Origin: Tubulanus polymorphus
Taxonomy: Eukaryota; Nemertea; Palaeonemertea; Tubulaniformes; Tubulanidae
Direction of reading: 5' to 3'
DNA: 64,000 nt
Assembly: GCF_964204645.1 (NCBI RefSeq)
Contig: NC_134034.1
Span: 372,001 to 436,000 of the forward strand
The notes below the pieces were generated by a model that made no database searches, was not told the origin of the DNA, and saw only the letters and a program-made list of their open reading frames with translations. How positions within the stretch are numbered: the first letter of the stretch is position 1; each line of letters opens with the position of its first letter. This document shows positions 10,838-22,200 of the stretch, piece after piece. The translations under genes and the position numbers were made by a program.

Positions 10838-12660
10838 TTTTGAAACGCTAGATGGCGTTAGCATAGGGCATATTCGATTAACTTACTGTTTAAATACTAT
10901 ATACCCCACCAGGGATTTTTTTCCCGTTATTCAATATTTTCAGATTCAATCGAGATCTTTTAAAAGATTTCCGATGTAAATTCTCATTTTTATGGTTAAA
11001 TAGAAGATGAAGATTTTTGGATCGTCTTGGGTTTAGAGAATGAGTCAATAAAATAGACCCTCAGTTCACGAAAAATAGCTCGTCATAAATCAACATATTT
11101 CTGATCGATTTATTCATTTCAAACCCGAGAATTTCACTTTTTCCATTAAGAAATTTACAAATCTAAACGTCGCATGTTTCATCTTTTTTTGATACATCAT
11201 TTTAGTCACGTCATTTACCTTAAGAACGAAGGCGAATGAATACAGCCCTTGAGGGGGAACGTGTCAACATAAATTTATTACTAAATTTTTAAAAGTGAAT
11301 TTTGACAATAAACTTGAGCACATTTCCTCCAAAATTGCTCTTATAAGTTATACTTTAATAATGTAAATGCTACGTATGAACATTTATTTAAAATACAAAT
11401 AAAACGGCACTTTCGAAGCGGCCGTCGGTTATTAAACGGTCCCCTTCTCGTAAACAATTGCGGATTGAAGAAAGATACGGGTAAATTTGAGCATCTTTTC
11501 TCTTTAATTCTTCGAATTTATCGACGATTTTCGATTTAACGTTCGTTTATCGTTTTTGACGGGTATTTTATCGTCCCGTGCGCTCGTCTGGTCGGTCTGT
11601 AATCCACGAATTGTTAGCCTAATCAAGGCGATTAGCATAATTTATTTTCAGCTATGCTTCGCTTCCCAGGCATTTTATATGCATTCTGCTTCGCCCTATG
11701 TCGTTGTACTAAACACTAAAACCACCGTTCAATAATAACTTTATTTACAGATTACGAAGCTGAGAATATTGAAAATTTCCTGCTTGCACCAGCAGATGAA
11801 ACAAACTCTCCAATAAGGCTGTGTCCTCCGTTTAATCAAGAGAAAGGTATTTAAAGATAATGCATGTGTGATTTGTGTCTATGGTAAACATATTCCAATT
11901 AATGTTCACTTGTATATACTTTATTTATCATAATTTATAATATAATGATGATATAAATAAGAACAGACTCGAACAATCGACGCAGGCAGAGCTAAGGGTT
12001 TTCTGAGGGTTATCCAGCTACTCTGTCACACCTGATCAGCAAATTCTTTTTGCATGAAATAATAAGATGATTAATATTCAGATTAATATTGTGTGAAGCT
12101 TTGTGTGAATTGTATTAGAGGGCTCGGTCAATAGAGTGAGGACATTTTGTATAGACAGCGATCTCAAGTGGGACAGGGCCATAATTTGGTAGATTAGCAT
12201 AAATTATTCGTTTTTAATACATAGGACGCTCCCATTTGGGGGATAATTAGATATACATTATTTGACACTCCAGAAATGTTGATATGTTATTAATTATAAA
12301 TAGACCTTTTATAGCTCGATGAACTTAGGTGTTTTTGTGTCTGACAATTTATTGATCAAATTCACGCTTTGAATCAAATCAAATTCAGGAATCTCGCAAT
12401 TTTATATTTGATGAATGATCAGGTTTATATTTAATCAGGAATGATATTGATTTAGAAAACAAACCTCTAAATCTAAATGTATTGCAGTGTCAGGGTTTTT
12501 GTTGAATTGATTTTTAAGGGTGATTTTTTATCTCAACCATGAAGGTTTTTTTATTAGTGAAAGATCAATTTTTATGGCTATTTTTATCTTGAAGAATCAG
12601 GAATGAATTATTTCTTCCTTGTAATTTGTGAAATTTATTTTGTGAAGATTTTTAATATTT
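10838..12660. other. Upstream spacer of VPS41, mostly unassigned
   Basis: This AT-rich sequence contains the VPS41 promoter side, but I see no clear TATA box or CpG island. One exon-like segment (11751-11846) is listed separately. The rest has no supported gene, RNA or element. Confidence 0.6.
11751..11846 (+). CDS. Orphan exon-like segment, possibly joined to an AT-hook exon at 13584
   Basis: The segment is bounded by TTATTTACAG and GGTATTT splice-like sites and is open in phase 1-1 for 32 codons. The peptide includes NIENFLLAPADETNSPIRL and CPPFNQEKG. A second splice-bounded piece at 13584-13614 continues in the same phase and reads GPPKRGRPKN. That carries an AT-hook-like KRGRP core, which in known proteins contacts the DNA minor groove. 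I found neither an upstream start nor a convincing continuation. It could be part of an unrecognised gene between VPS41 and POU6, an upstream alternative exon of POU6, or a transposon remnant. Confidence 0.3.
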
Positions 12661-12689
12661 TCATGTGCAAATTAATTTGGGACAGCAGC

Positions 12690-13205
12690 ACCTAGTTCCA
12701 CTATTCTGGATCCAGTTCCACTATTCTGAACCTAGTTCCACTATTCTGGATCCAGTTCCACAGTTCTGGATACAGTTCCACAGTTCTGAACCCAGTTCCA
12801 CAGTTCTGAACCCAGTTCCACTGTTCAGAACCCAGTTTCACAGTTCTGGATCCAGTTCCACAGTTCTGAACCCAGTTTCACAATTCTGAACCCAGTTCCA
12901 CAGTACTGGGATGCAGTTCCACAGTTCTGAACCCAGTTCCACAGTTCTGGATGCAGTTCCACAGTACTGGATGCAGTTCCACAGTACTGGGATGCAGTTC
13001 CACAGTTCTGAACCCAGTTCCACAGTTCTGGATGCAGTTCCACAGTTCTGGATGCAGTTCCACAGTTCTGGGCTACAGTTCCACAGTTCAGAACCCAGTT
13101 CCACAGTTCTGCATCCAGTTCCACAGTACTGGATGCAGTTCCACAGTTCTGGATGCAGTTCCACAGTACTGGAATACAGTTCCACAGTTCTGGATGCGGT
13201 TCCAC
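12690..13205 (+). repeat. CAGTTCCACAGTTCTGG minisatellite, locus 1
   Basis: About 28 copies of an 18-19 base unit, mainly CCAGTTCCACAGTTCTGGA with variants GAACC, GATGC and GATCC. The same motif seeds arrays or single copies elsewhere in the window (e.g. 34565, 53740, 57955). Confidence 0.92.
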
Positions 13206-13837
13206 GGAACTTGATCTAGAGAATGTTTTCAAACACTGGTATTCATTGTGGTGTTGATGATACTCAGTACAGTACTCCCCCTAGTGGCACATATTACAAA
13301 TAACTCGCATAATAAAATCTCAGATTAATAATTTTTAACATAAAGTATTTGATAATTAACATATTTCATTATTTATACTAAAATATGCCAAATCTATTTG
13401 ATATTTTTGTGAATAGGTTTCACGAGGAGGTGTGGGGGTAGGAGGCAGGGCGTGAGGGTAGGAGGCAGGGTGAGGTGGGGTAGGAGGCAGGCTGTCGTTA
13501 CTCTACACAAACTAACCACATCATTACATGTAACATTGAGTGATCTGTGAGATTGTGGATTTATGTTGCTCGTCCTTCCACAGGTCCACCCAAGAGAGGC
13601 AGACCTAAGAATGGGTGGGTGGGCAGTGACTCCTCACAGATTCTCACAGCTCCTCACAGCTCCTCATATCTCTCACTAACACTGTTTCTACTCTCAGAGA
13701 CTGACAGTGAAAATTATACATGTTTGATGTTACAGCAGCAGTTTCCATGGTAACGCAATAAGCGTGATGGTTTGTACATAATCCATGCATGTGTATGAAA
13801 ATCAACATTACACATCAAATCAACATCAATCAATGTG

Positions 13838-14400
13838 GGGCTTTATGGGACTGTGGGGCTGTATGGGACTGTGGGGCTGGACAGGACTGTGGGGCTTTAT
13901 GGGACTGTGGGGCTGTACAGGACTGTGGGGCTGTATGGGACTGTGGGGCTGTACAGGACTATGGGGCTGTATGGGACTGTGGGGCTGTACAGGACTATGG
14001 GGCTGTATGGGACTGTGGGGCTGGACAGGACTGTGGGGCTTTATGGGACTGTGGGGCTGTACAGGACTGTGGGGCTGTATGGGACTGTGGGGCTGTACAG
14101 GACTATGGGGCTGTATGGGACTGTGGGGCTGTACAGGACTATGGGGCTGTATGGGACTGTGGGGCTGGACAGGACTGTGGGGCTGTATGGGACTGTCGGG
14201 CTGTACAGGACTGTGGGGCTGTATGGGACTGTGGGGCTGTACAGGACTGTGGGGGCTGTATGGGACTGTGGGGCTATATGGGACTGTGGGGCTATATGGG
14301 ATTGTGGGGCTGTATGGGACTGTGGGGCTGTATGGGACTGTGGGGCTGTATGGGACTGTGGGGCTTTATGAGACTGTGGGGCTTTATGAGACTGTGGGGG
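13838..14400 (+). repeat. 18/36-bp GGGGCTGTATGGGACTGT minisatellite open in three frames
   Basis: About 31 units of an 18-base motif alternate TATGGGACTGT with TACAGGACTGT, giving a 36-base higher-order unit. Because the period is divisible by three and stop-free, three overlapping plus-strand frames stay open for 178-222 codons. I treat these as artefacts and not as genes. Confidence 0.92.
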
Positions 14401-14738
14401 GGGGGGGGCTGTATGGGATGTAGGGCTTTATGGAACAGTGGTCCTGTACAGGGCTAGGGCAGTATAGTGCTGTAAGGCTACCATGTGACTGTGACTGTTT
14501 GTGACTGTACATGCGTTCGATGTGACTGTGGGGGCTGTGGGGCTGTATGTGACTGTGGGGGCTGTATGTGACTGTGGGGCTGTTTGGGGCTGTGGAGCTG
14601 TATGTGACTGTACATGCGCTCTAAATGGCTGCAACTTTTCAGGATTGTTCGACTCTAAGGAAGTTTATTAAGGAAATTAGCTGGCGCCATCTGTTGGAAT
14701 AGCTCAGAACCCCACTATGTAAATGTTTGCGTAAAAAT

Positions 14739-14894
14739 ATGCTCGACATTTTGAGAAATTTGGAGCAATATTTCTTCGGGAAAAAACCGTCGACGCTTAG
14801 TTCGTTTTATTACCGTTTCCGTCCAACATTGAGCGGTTATCACGGCGGTTTCCATGGCAACGCGTATAGAGCAGCTGACAAGGTTTTTATGTGA
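14739..14894 (+). CDS. Small ORF of 51 aa with coding-like sequence, unassigned
   Basis: The open frame starts MLDILRNLEQYFFGKK and ends AYRAADKVFM. Codon choice (CCG, TCG, ACG, CGT) resembles real exons nearby, unlike the repeats on either side. A possible donor (GACAAG then GTTTTT) lies near 14883, so this may be an exon and not a whole gene. The opposite strand is also open, as a shadow frame. No family recognised. Confidence 0.25.
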   Translation: MLDILRNLEQYFFGKKPSTLSSFYYRFRPTLSGYHGGFHGNAYRAADKVFM

Positions 14895-14934
14895 AAGAAT
14901 TTGCTGCGCTACGAGACGACGAGAATTAATATCA

Positions 14935-15120
14935 CTTGACACTGACTGAGAAAACACTGAGAAACATCGGGAGAAAACACAGAGAAACATCGGGAGAAAA
15001 CATTGAGAAACTGCGGGAGAAAACATTGAGAAACATCGGAAGAGAAAACACTGAGAAACATCAGAGGAGAAAACACTGAGAAACATCGGAGGAGAAAACA
15101 CTGAGAAACGAAAAAATACA
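14935..15120 (-). repeat. GAGAAACATCGGGAGAAAAC minisatellite
   Basis: Roughly 20-26 base units of GAGAAACATCGGGAGAAAAC are repeated about eight times. They create low-complexity frames on the minus strand. Confidence 0.8.
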
Positions 15121-15129
15121 GGGAAACAC

Positions 15130-16244
15130 CATGAGAAAACACAGAGTAACAGCAGAAGAGAACAGTGAGAAACGTCAAGAAAAAAACACTGTGACTATCA
15201 GAGACTGTGGAGTCGTTGGAGTCATTGATTGTGGAGTTAAATATGACAAGATTCTTCACGTCTTTGGTTTTAGCAGCAACAAAATGTTTAAATCTGCAAT
15301 GTGCAGTTTTGATATTTGTGGAGAAAAGTGAATGTTAGCGTTTTAATTTTGTAATTAATTAATGTATCGTAATTATAATTTTCATTAATTATTTATGGGT
15401 GAAACTAATTAGGTTCATTAACGAATCCGATGACGAAGTTGTCATAAATTATGGCTTGATTTTCACAAATCAATTAGTGAATGATAGATTCATGAACCTC
15501 CGGAGTCACGGAGTTGTGGAGTCGTGGAGTCATCTTGTCGGAAAATAGAATTCTTGCACGTGCGATTGGCAAGTAATCTTTCATCCGAGTCCGAGTCCGT
15601 GCGGTCGATACCTCTCTTTACAACGAAAAAATGATTATAATGGAAAACCGGGCATTTCATGATTTATGATTCAAATTACAGGATTTAGCGGGTTAGTCCA
15701 CGTTCCCTCCCTCCCTCTCCCCTCGTTTGAACACCCCCTCTCCCCATCCCCCCTCCGGGATGAGACGATATCAAAAACATTTTATCATAACGGAAATAAT
15801 ATCGAGTGAAGATTTCCCAATTTCGGGGGTGTCCTATTTGACGGCGTCGGGCGCGAGTTGTAATCGGTGGAAGCTACCACCCCCGCGGTTACACGAATAG
15901 ACCGATCCATCTCATCAGTATCTCCCGCGCAGACGGAGCCTGTTTTATAATGCAACCGCTCGGTGAGATCATTAGGATAACATATTCACAGCGGAGATAT
16001 ACTGGATAGCTGATGAGGCTGGTAAGAGATGCTACTGCTGTTGATGCTGCTGCTGATGCTGCTATGATGATGACTCTGTTCTCTATGTGTTTAATTATTT
16101 ATGCTAATATCGCGAGATCTTTCTCTCATATTCACTTGTGAAATTATTACTGTTCGTATTTAATTAATCCATTTTAATTAATTTATTAATTAATTATTAA
16201 TGAGTTTAGTTTTCGTCATTTTTTTGGTTTTTTCCACATGCTCA

Positions 16245-16275
<31 letters not shown>

Positions 16276-18429
16276 TAGCTGTTGTTGTCATGGTTTCTCG
16301 ATCTCGTCAGTATTTTATCCTACCCCTCTGTCCATCCGTTTTGTGTGATACAGTATTCATCTGCGTTATCAGCTGTTTCCCAGCATCCAGTCGTGTTTAT
16401 TTGCGTGCGCTGTTTGTCGTTCCTTGATGTTTTACATTTCACTTCAAAAAGTAGCCATTTTTACAATGAGACCGTGATAGAAGTATGTAAATTGATTAAG
16501 GGGGGAAGGAGGGAGTAGGGAGGGAGGGAGGGGGTTTGGGTTATGATTCAACGGCACTAAACTTTGGATTATCTTGTCAAAATTGGCAAAACCAAAAACC
16601 AGTTTTTCCAAAATCTAGTTTTGAGTCGAGAAATAAATTTTTCGATTTTTTTCCCGCTAAAGATGGCCATGTAATTTTGAGAGCTACGTGGGGTCTATAG
16701 TCACTGGTCAAACTCTACAGTCACTGGTCAAACTCTATAGTCACTGGTCAAACTCTATAGGGACTGGTCAAACTCTATAGTCACTGGTCAAAATCTATAG
16801 TCACTGGTCAAACTATAGTCACTGGTCAAACTCGGATTGACGCTGGTCAGTTTATCACAGGTCATTCACCCTTACGGTTAGAGACAGGACTGAAACATAT
16901 GACTTTAACACTGACATATTCTACACAGGCTTTTGTCGTCCAGATATAAATCTGACCAGCCTTAAATCATAAAAGCCTTAATGTTAAATCTTAAAACCAG
17001 TTTTAAGTTGTTAGATTGACGAAGAACTACGATTAATGGTCTGAGACCGATATTAGATCTAAGCCACGTCTCGATGTATCTAGTCCCTTGGCCTTGAACT
17101 TATGATAAGATGTACATACATAAAACTGAGTCTGATCTAAACAAAGACTGGTTTTAGATTTGAGATCGGTTTTAGACTGAGTCGCCGGTTTATAGTATAA
17201 CTGAGGAAATAGAGACTTACTATTAGTAAAGCGGTCGATGCAGAAACTGCTGAATCCACGGAAATCTGACGTATTTTACCAGAATTCATCATTTAATCCT
17301 CCAACAGTAGCGAACAGTATCGTCGTCGCCGTCGGTTACCGGACGTAGAGGCAGACGCAGCTCTCGCACACTGTAAACACACGACAATGCAGCTTAGATT
17401 ATTATTATTAATAAATTAATTTATTTAAATTATTTCCGAGTTGATGATTTGTGTCTGTGGTAAATTTGATATGTAATGAGGTTATTTTAGAATCGGAACT
17501 GCTGAGAAATGAATCTCATTTCCGACTCTATATACAAACTACATATTACTTATAACATGTTAAATATATGACTTTTATTAAGCAATAAGGAATGATACAA
17601 ACTATGAGAGGTTTATATATGAAGCAGGGTAAACTGAGAAATTAATGATTGCATTTGATACGGAAAAACTGTTTTTATCAATTCCAACCAAATACATGAG
17701 GATTACCGATACTTGGGGATTCCCGATACGTGGGGATTTCTGATATCTGAGGATACTTGGGGATTACCGATACTTGGGGATTTCCGAACACGGCGGTTTT
17801 ATTACGGAAGTTATGCCTGGATTTACCGATAAAAAAGTAATGAATTCCACGGAGAAAATGAGATATATGTGAAATTTGGTTCTTGTTTTGTAAATTTAAC
17901 CCTGGTTGAATGAATCAGCTTGACAAAAAACGATGAAAAAATTGATGAAATGAATTAATGAAGAATTATATTTTATGCGTCGATTTTCAATTCAGCCCCT
18001 CATTTGGGTGTAGTTGCTACTCAGCTGATGCTCAGGGGGGGGGGAGGGGGGAGGGATGTTTGATGTTTAAAGATATTCTGCTTGTACAGCAGAAGAGACA
18101 GACAGACAGAGTACGCAGTGTTTATACCGGTATCTATCAGCAGGAAATACTGTGAATTATTCATTAGATCTGACTGAGACCCATCTTCCTCCTCTCCCTC
18201 CTCTCCTCTCTCCTCACTCTCCCCCTTCTCATCTCCCATTCCTCTCATCACTCATTGACCAGTTGTACGTGACCAAGACTCAAAGGCTCAGATTTAAAGA
18301 TGGGTTTAGTTTGTAAACCCAGTCTATCTCTGCCATGTGCGTCTGCTCTAATACCGTCTGCTGCTGCTGCTGTCATACGGTTGCCAGGGACAACGGTAAT
18401 CGATGCAGATGATGTTTTTTCATCTCATT

Positions 18430-18463
<34 letters not shown>

Positions 18464-19254
18464 TGATTGCCTGACTCTATAACACTCTCTCCCTGACCGC
18501 CCCACAATTCACAATTTAGTTTGTCGCCCCACACAGAGATGATATATATCGTCCCTCAAGATCCGAGGCTCCGCGAGCAGCAATCGCCGATTTTTACTAT
18601 ACTTAGATATATAGAACATTATGAAATATTGATAGATTAAATCACCAGGGGGCAGTAGTAACAACGATATGGCTTAGATTTTAAGACTATTGTAGGTCTA
18701 ATCTTGCAACCGGTAATCCAACAACCCTGCAACAACTCCACGATTCCTGAAAAACTTCTAAACAGAAAATACTTTTAAAATGTGCTTGAAACTCCATTAA
18801 TTTGAACACTGCGCAAAATTCCTTAAAATGTCAATTTCGAGAAAAAGACGATTAAGAATGTTTGTACATGTACCAGTCGTTGTACAGTAGACTACGCAAA
18901 CAGATACAGTTGGGACCAGGATTGTTTTTTACCGAATTAGGCAGCTGCCAAATTAAAAACTGAGTAGACCTACAGGTATTGTAAAGATTTGCTTACAAAA
19001 CCACTGATTTGAATTACCGATTTACTGAGATAAACAGTGCAGATTAAGGAGGAGTCTAGATGCAGACGCTTCCTCAAAACTAGAAATTTTCTCCTTATTA
19101 GAAATGTTTTATATCCAGGAATGACCTGCATGTAGTGACCCGGTGTTACAACTTTAGACCAGTCCTTAGATTTAAGAACACTAGTCACGGCTGTTTAGCC
19201 GAGATTTGATATTTGAATTTCTAGATTTATTCCCTATCATTTCTTTTTTTTCAG
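15130..19254. other. POU6 upstream region with simple repeats
   Basis: It contains a 20-base array (16700-16835, ACTGGTCAAACTCTATAGTC), a GATTACCGATACTTGGGG array (17700-17770), CTG/CAG-type triplet runs (16240, 18360, 18430) and G/A- or C/T-rich tracts. A GC-richer island at 15840-15975 with TTTATAATGC could be part of a promoter or an untranslated POU6 exon. No complete gene is supported. Confidence 0.5.
17221..17370 (-). CDS. Possible first coding exon of an unidentified minus-strand gene
   Basis: The segment is bounded by a TTTACAG acceptor and an ATAGTAAGT donor. It has a stop, then ATGATG at 17292, and an open frame starting MMNSGKIRQISVDSAVSA up to the donor at phase 0. A compatible downstream piece exists at about 15966-15918 (after TATAAAACAG, reading APSAREILMRWIGLFV then stop), which would make a 40-residue peptide. 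The splice sites are good but the product is unrecognised, so this is weakly supported. Confidence 0.25.
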
Positions 19255-22200
19255 GTCGATATATCGGAAATAAGAGATTGATTATTTGAGATATCATCAA
19301 AACTCAAAGTGAAATCGATACAAGTTGGTGGCGCGGGGTATTTCACCTCAGCTGCTCACATCATGGATCCAGACGCAACCGATAATGGCGCAAACGATGT
19401 CATCAACGGTGATATTAAACCAGACCCGGCTAAACTAGCTCAACAAGCCATCATTAAACAGGTATTAAACCAGATCCGGCTAAACTAGCTCAACAAGCCA
19501 TCATTAAACAGGTATTAAACCAGACCCGGCTAAACTAGCTCAACAAACCATCATTAAACAGGTATTAAACCAGACCCGGCTAAACTAGCTCAACAAGCCA
19601 TCATTAAACAGGTATTAAACCAGACCCGGCTAAACTAGCTCAACAAACCATCATTAAACAGGTATTAAACCAGACCCGGCTAAACTAGCTCAACAAGCCA
19701 TCATTAAACAGGTATTAAACCAGACCCGGCTAAACTAGCTCAACAAGCCATCATTAAACAGGTATTAAACCAGACCCGGCTAAACTAGCTCAACAAGCCA
19801 TCATTAAACAGGTATTAAACCAGAGCTGGTTTATGTAAACTGGATTAACCCGTTCAGTGCTGACTAATTAATACCCTAATGTGCTGAAGATAATTTGAAA
19901 ATTTTGAAAAATTCCGCCCTAGTGTGTTGAATAACGGGAATACCACTATAGTGCGTCTACACCGCAGTGCGGTGTATCGTTAGTTACTTATATTTCACTA
20001 TGTTTGACAGGTGCTGCCATCTTTCAATAGAGATGAATACTAATAAAATCAATACCTCGCGGTGCAGTGTACTAACAAAATCTATCACTGATTTATACAC
20101 CGCACTGCGGTGTAGACACACTGATAGGGTTAAACAGTTGTTTGTACCGATTTTCAGGATGTGATGCTGTCTGGTTCCAGTAACCAATCACCTATGACTT
20201 CGTCGTTATCCCTTGCAACAATGGCAATGCCGACAGTTGCTATGGCGAATGCGGGATTACCGACGGTGAATATGGGAACGGCAGGACTCGCTGGGACGAT
20301 CACCGATCAGTTATTCATGTCAGTCGGAGCGTCTAATGGTGATACACTAACTACTCCAACTACTTCATCAGAACTCAAACCTGAAGTTCAAAATCGTAAG
20401 TATACAGAAAATACCTCCATCAATCCTCCTATGACATCATCAAATTGATCAATTCACCCGTCCAAAATACATGTCTGCCTTCATAAATCCCCCTATGACA
20501 TCATCTAATTATCTACTAGTGATTAGATCTATAGACACTTCTAGAAAAGATGTCTGCCTCCATAAATCCCCCTATGACATCATCTTACAGGTCGACTAAT
20601 ATTTGATTATTTTTCACAGTTTTATCGTCGGCAGCAAATACTCAGTTACTCGGACAGCCACAGGTGGCGCCACAGTTTATAATGGCTGGTTCGGGAGGTC
20701 AGGGTACGGTAGGAGGGTTACCTACAGTTCAACAGTTCTTTATACCTGTCTCTACCGGTAAGTGTCAATCAAAACAAGCTAATGTTAACCGCTCTGATTG
20801 TTAAACGAGCTAACATTAACCGCTCTGACTGTTGATTATAATCTATTTTTCAGCGAATGGAGCTCAGCAGTTGTTGAGTATACCGATGTCGCTAGGCGGC
20901 GGACAGCAACAGATTCAATTGTTGACGTCTAACGGACAGTTGATCGCCACGAATCTAGCCGGTTTACCCGGAATTCAAACTTTAACCAATAATCTAACGG
21001 CTAATCATCATCCCGGTAAGGAGGGTGCTACGACTACGAGCCAAAGGGGTGAGGATTTACCGGCAGCTGCTGCTGCTGCTGCTGCTGTAGCTGACTACTA
21101 TTATATGGTTTTATATCATATTTTGATCATAGTCTATTTCAAATTTTATCTCCTCCCCCTTGGTTCTTTTTCATTATTTTTACCTGCATTAAATCGTAGA
21201 TATCAATCTGCAGCCTGGAAACCTGGCCAGCTCGACCAGCCCCTCGGATATTCACCACATTGGGGGTCAAGTTCCAGATTGCAGATTGATAGCTGCATTA
21301 ATATGTATAAAATAAACCCAGTTCCACCTGTGTTCCGCCAGTGTTCCACCGGTGGAACACTGACAGTGTTGGTTTAGTTTGACTTTTGAGTTAAGATTTT
21401 CCAATATTGTAACTTAGCCAAATCTGAATTGTGGAATTGTGGAATTACAAATGTACTTTGGAATTGTTTTTCGTATGGTTGTTTATATGTTTTCAATCTC
21501 AATGTATTTAGTTATTTACTTTGTAACTGATGGTTAATACAGAAGATTTTGTGACTTCTGAGGTCGAGAGGCCTCTCTCCTCAACAAGTGAGGTCTGAAG
21601 GCCTCTCTCCCTCCCTCCAACATGTGAGGTCTGGAGGCCTCTTTCCTTCCTCAACTAGTGAGGTCTGAAGGCCTCTCTTCCTCCCTCCAACATGTGAGGT
21701 CTGGAGGCCTCTTTCCTTCCTCAACTAGTGAGGTCTGAAGGCCTCTCTCCCTCCCTCCAACATGTGAGGTCTGGAGGCCTCTTTCCTTCCTCAACTAGTG
21801 AGGTCTGAAGGCCTCTCTCCCTCCCTCCAACATGTGAGGTCTGGAGGCCTCTCTCCCTCCCACCTGCTAATGGTCAGTTTCCATTTGAGTAGCAAAATTT
21901 AACCATCTTCAGTTTTTTCGATCGTAAATTTTGCTCCCAGATTTGTTTGGTGTTGTATGAAATCGGTGTACGTTGATTAGAATTCTCTCTACGAGTCTAA
22001 AAAAACAGCCGGCTAGTATCTAGTATTATTGATTATTACGTGATTTTATATTGAACAGTAGCAGCAGCCCAACCTAATCCAACTCTGGCAGCTACGCAGG
22101 TTCTACCACAACTACTGACTAACGCACAGGGACAGATTATCGCTTTAGGAACGCAGGTATAAATCCCCCTCTAACCTCTCATCTCTAGGTTACGGTTAAC

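Noticed and set aside
12825-13232. Minus- and plus-strand repeat proteins of 60-135 codons
   Set aside because: Translation of the CAGTTCCACAGTTCTGG array; no unique sequence or splice support.
13785-14457. Overlapping plus-strand frames of 178-222 codons
   Set aside because: They are produced entirely by a stop-free 18-bp tandem repeat; all three frames are equally open and low complexity.
21061-21377. Continuation of the POU6 exon 4 frame to a stop
   Set aside because: A good GTAAGG donor at 21016 and a phase-matched exon at 21200-21265 explain the gene better; the read-through has a simple GCT repeat and intronic sequence.
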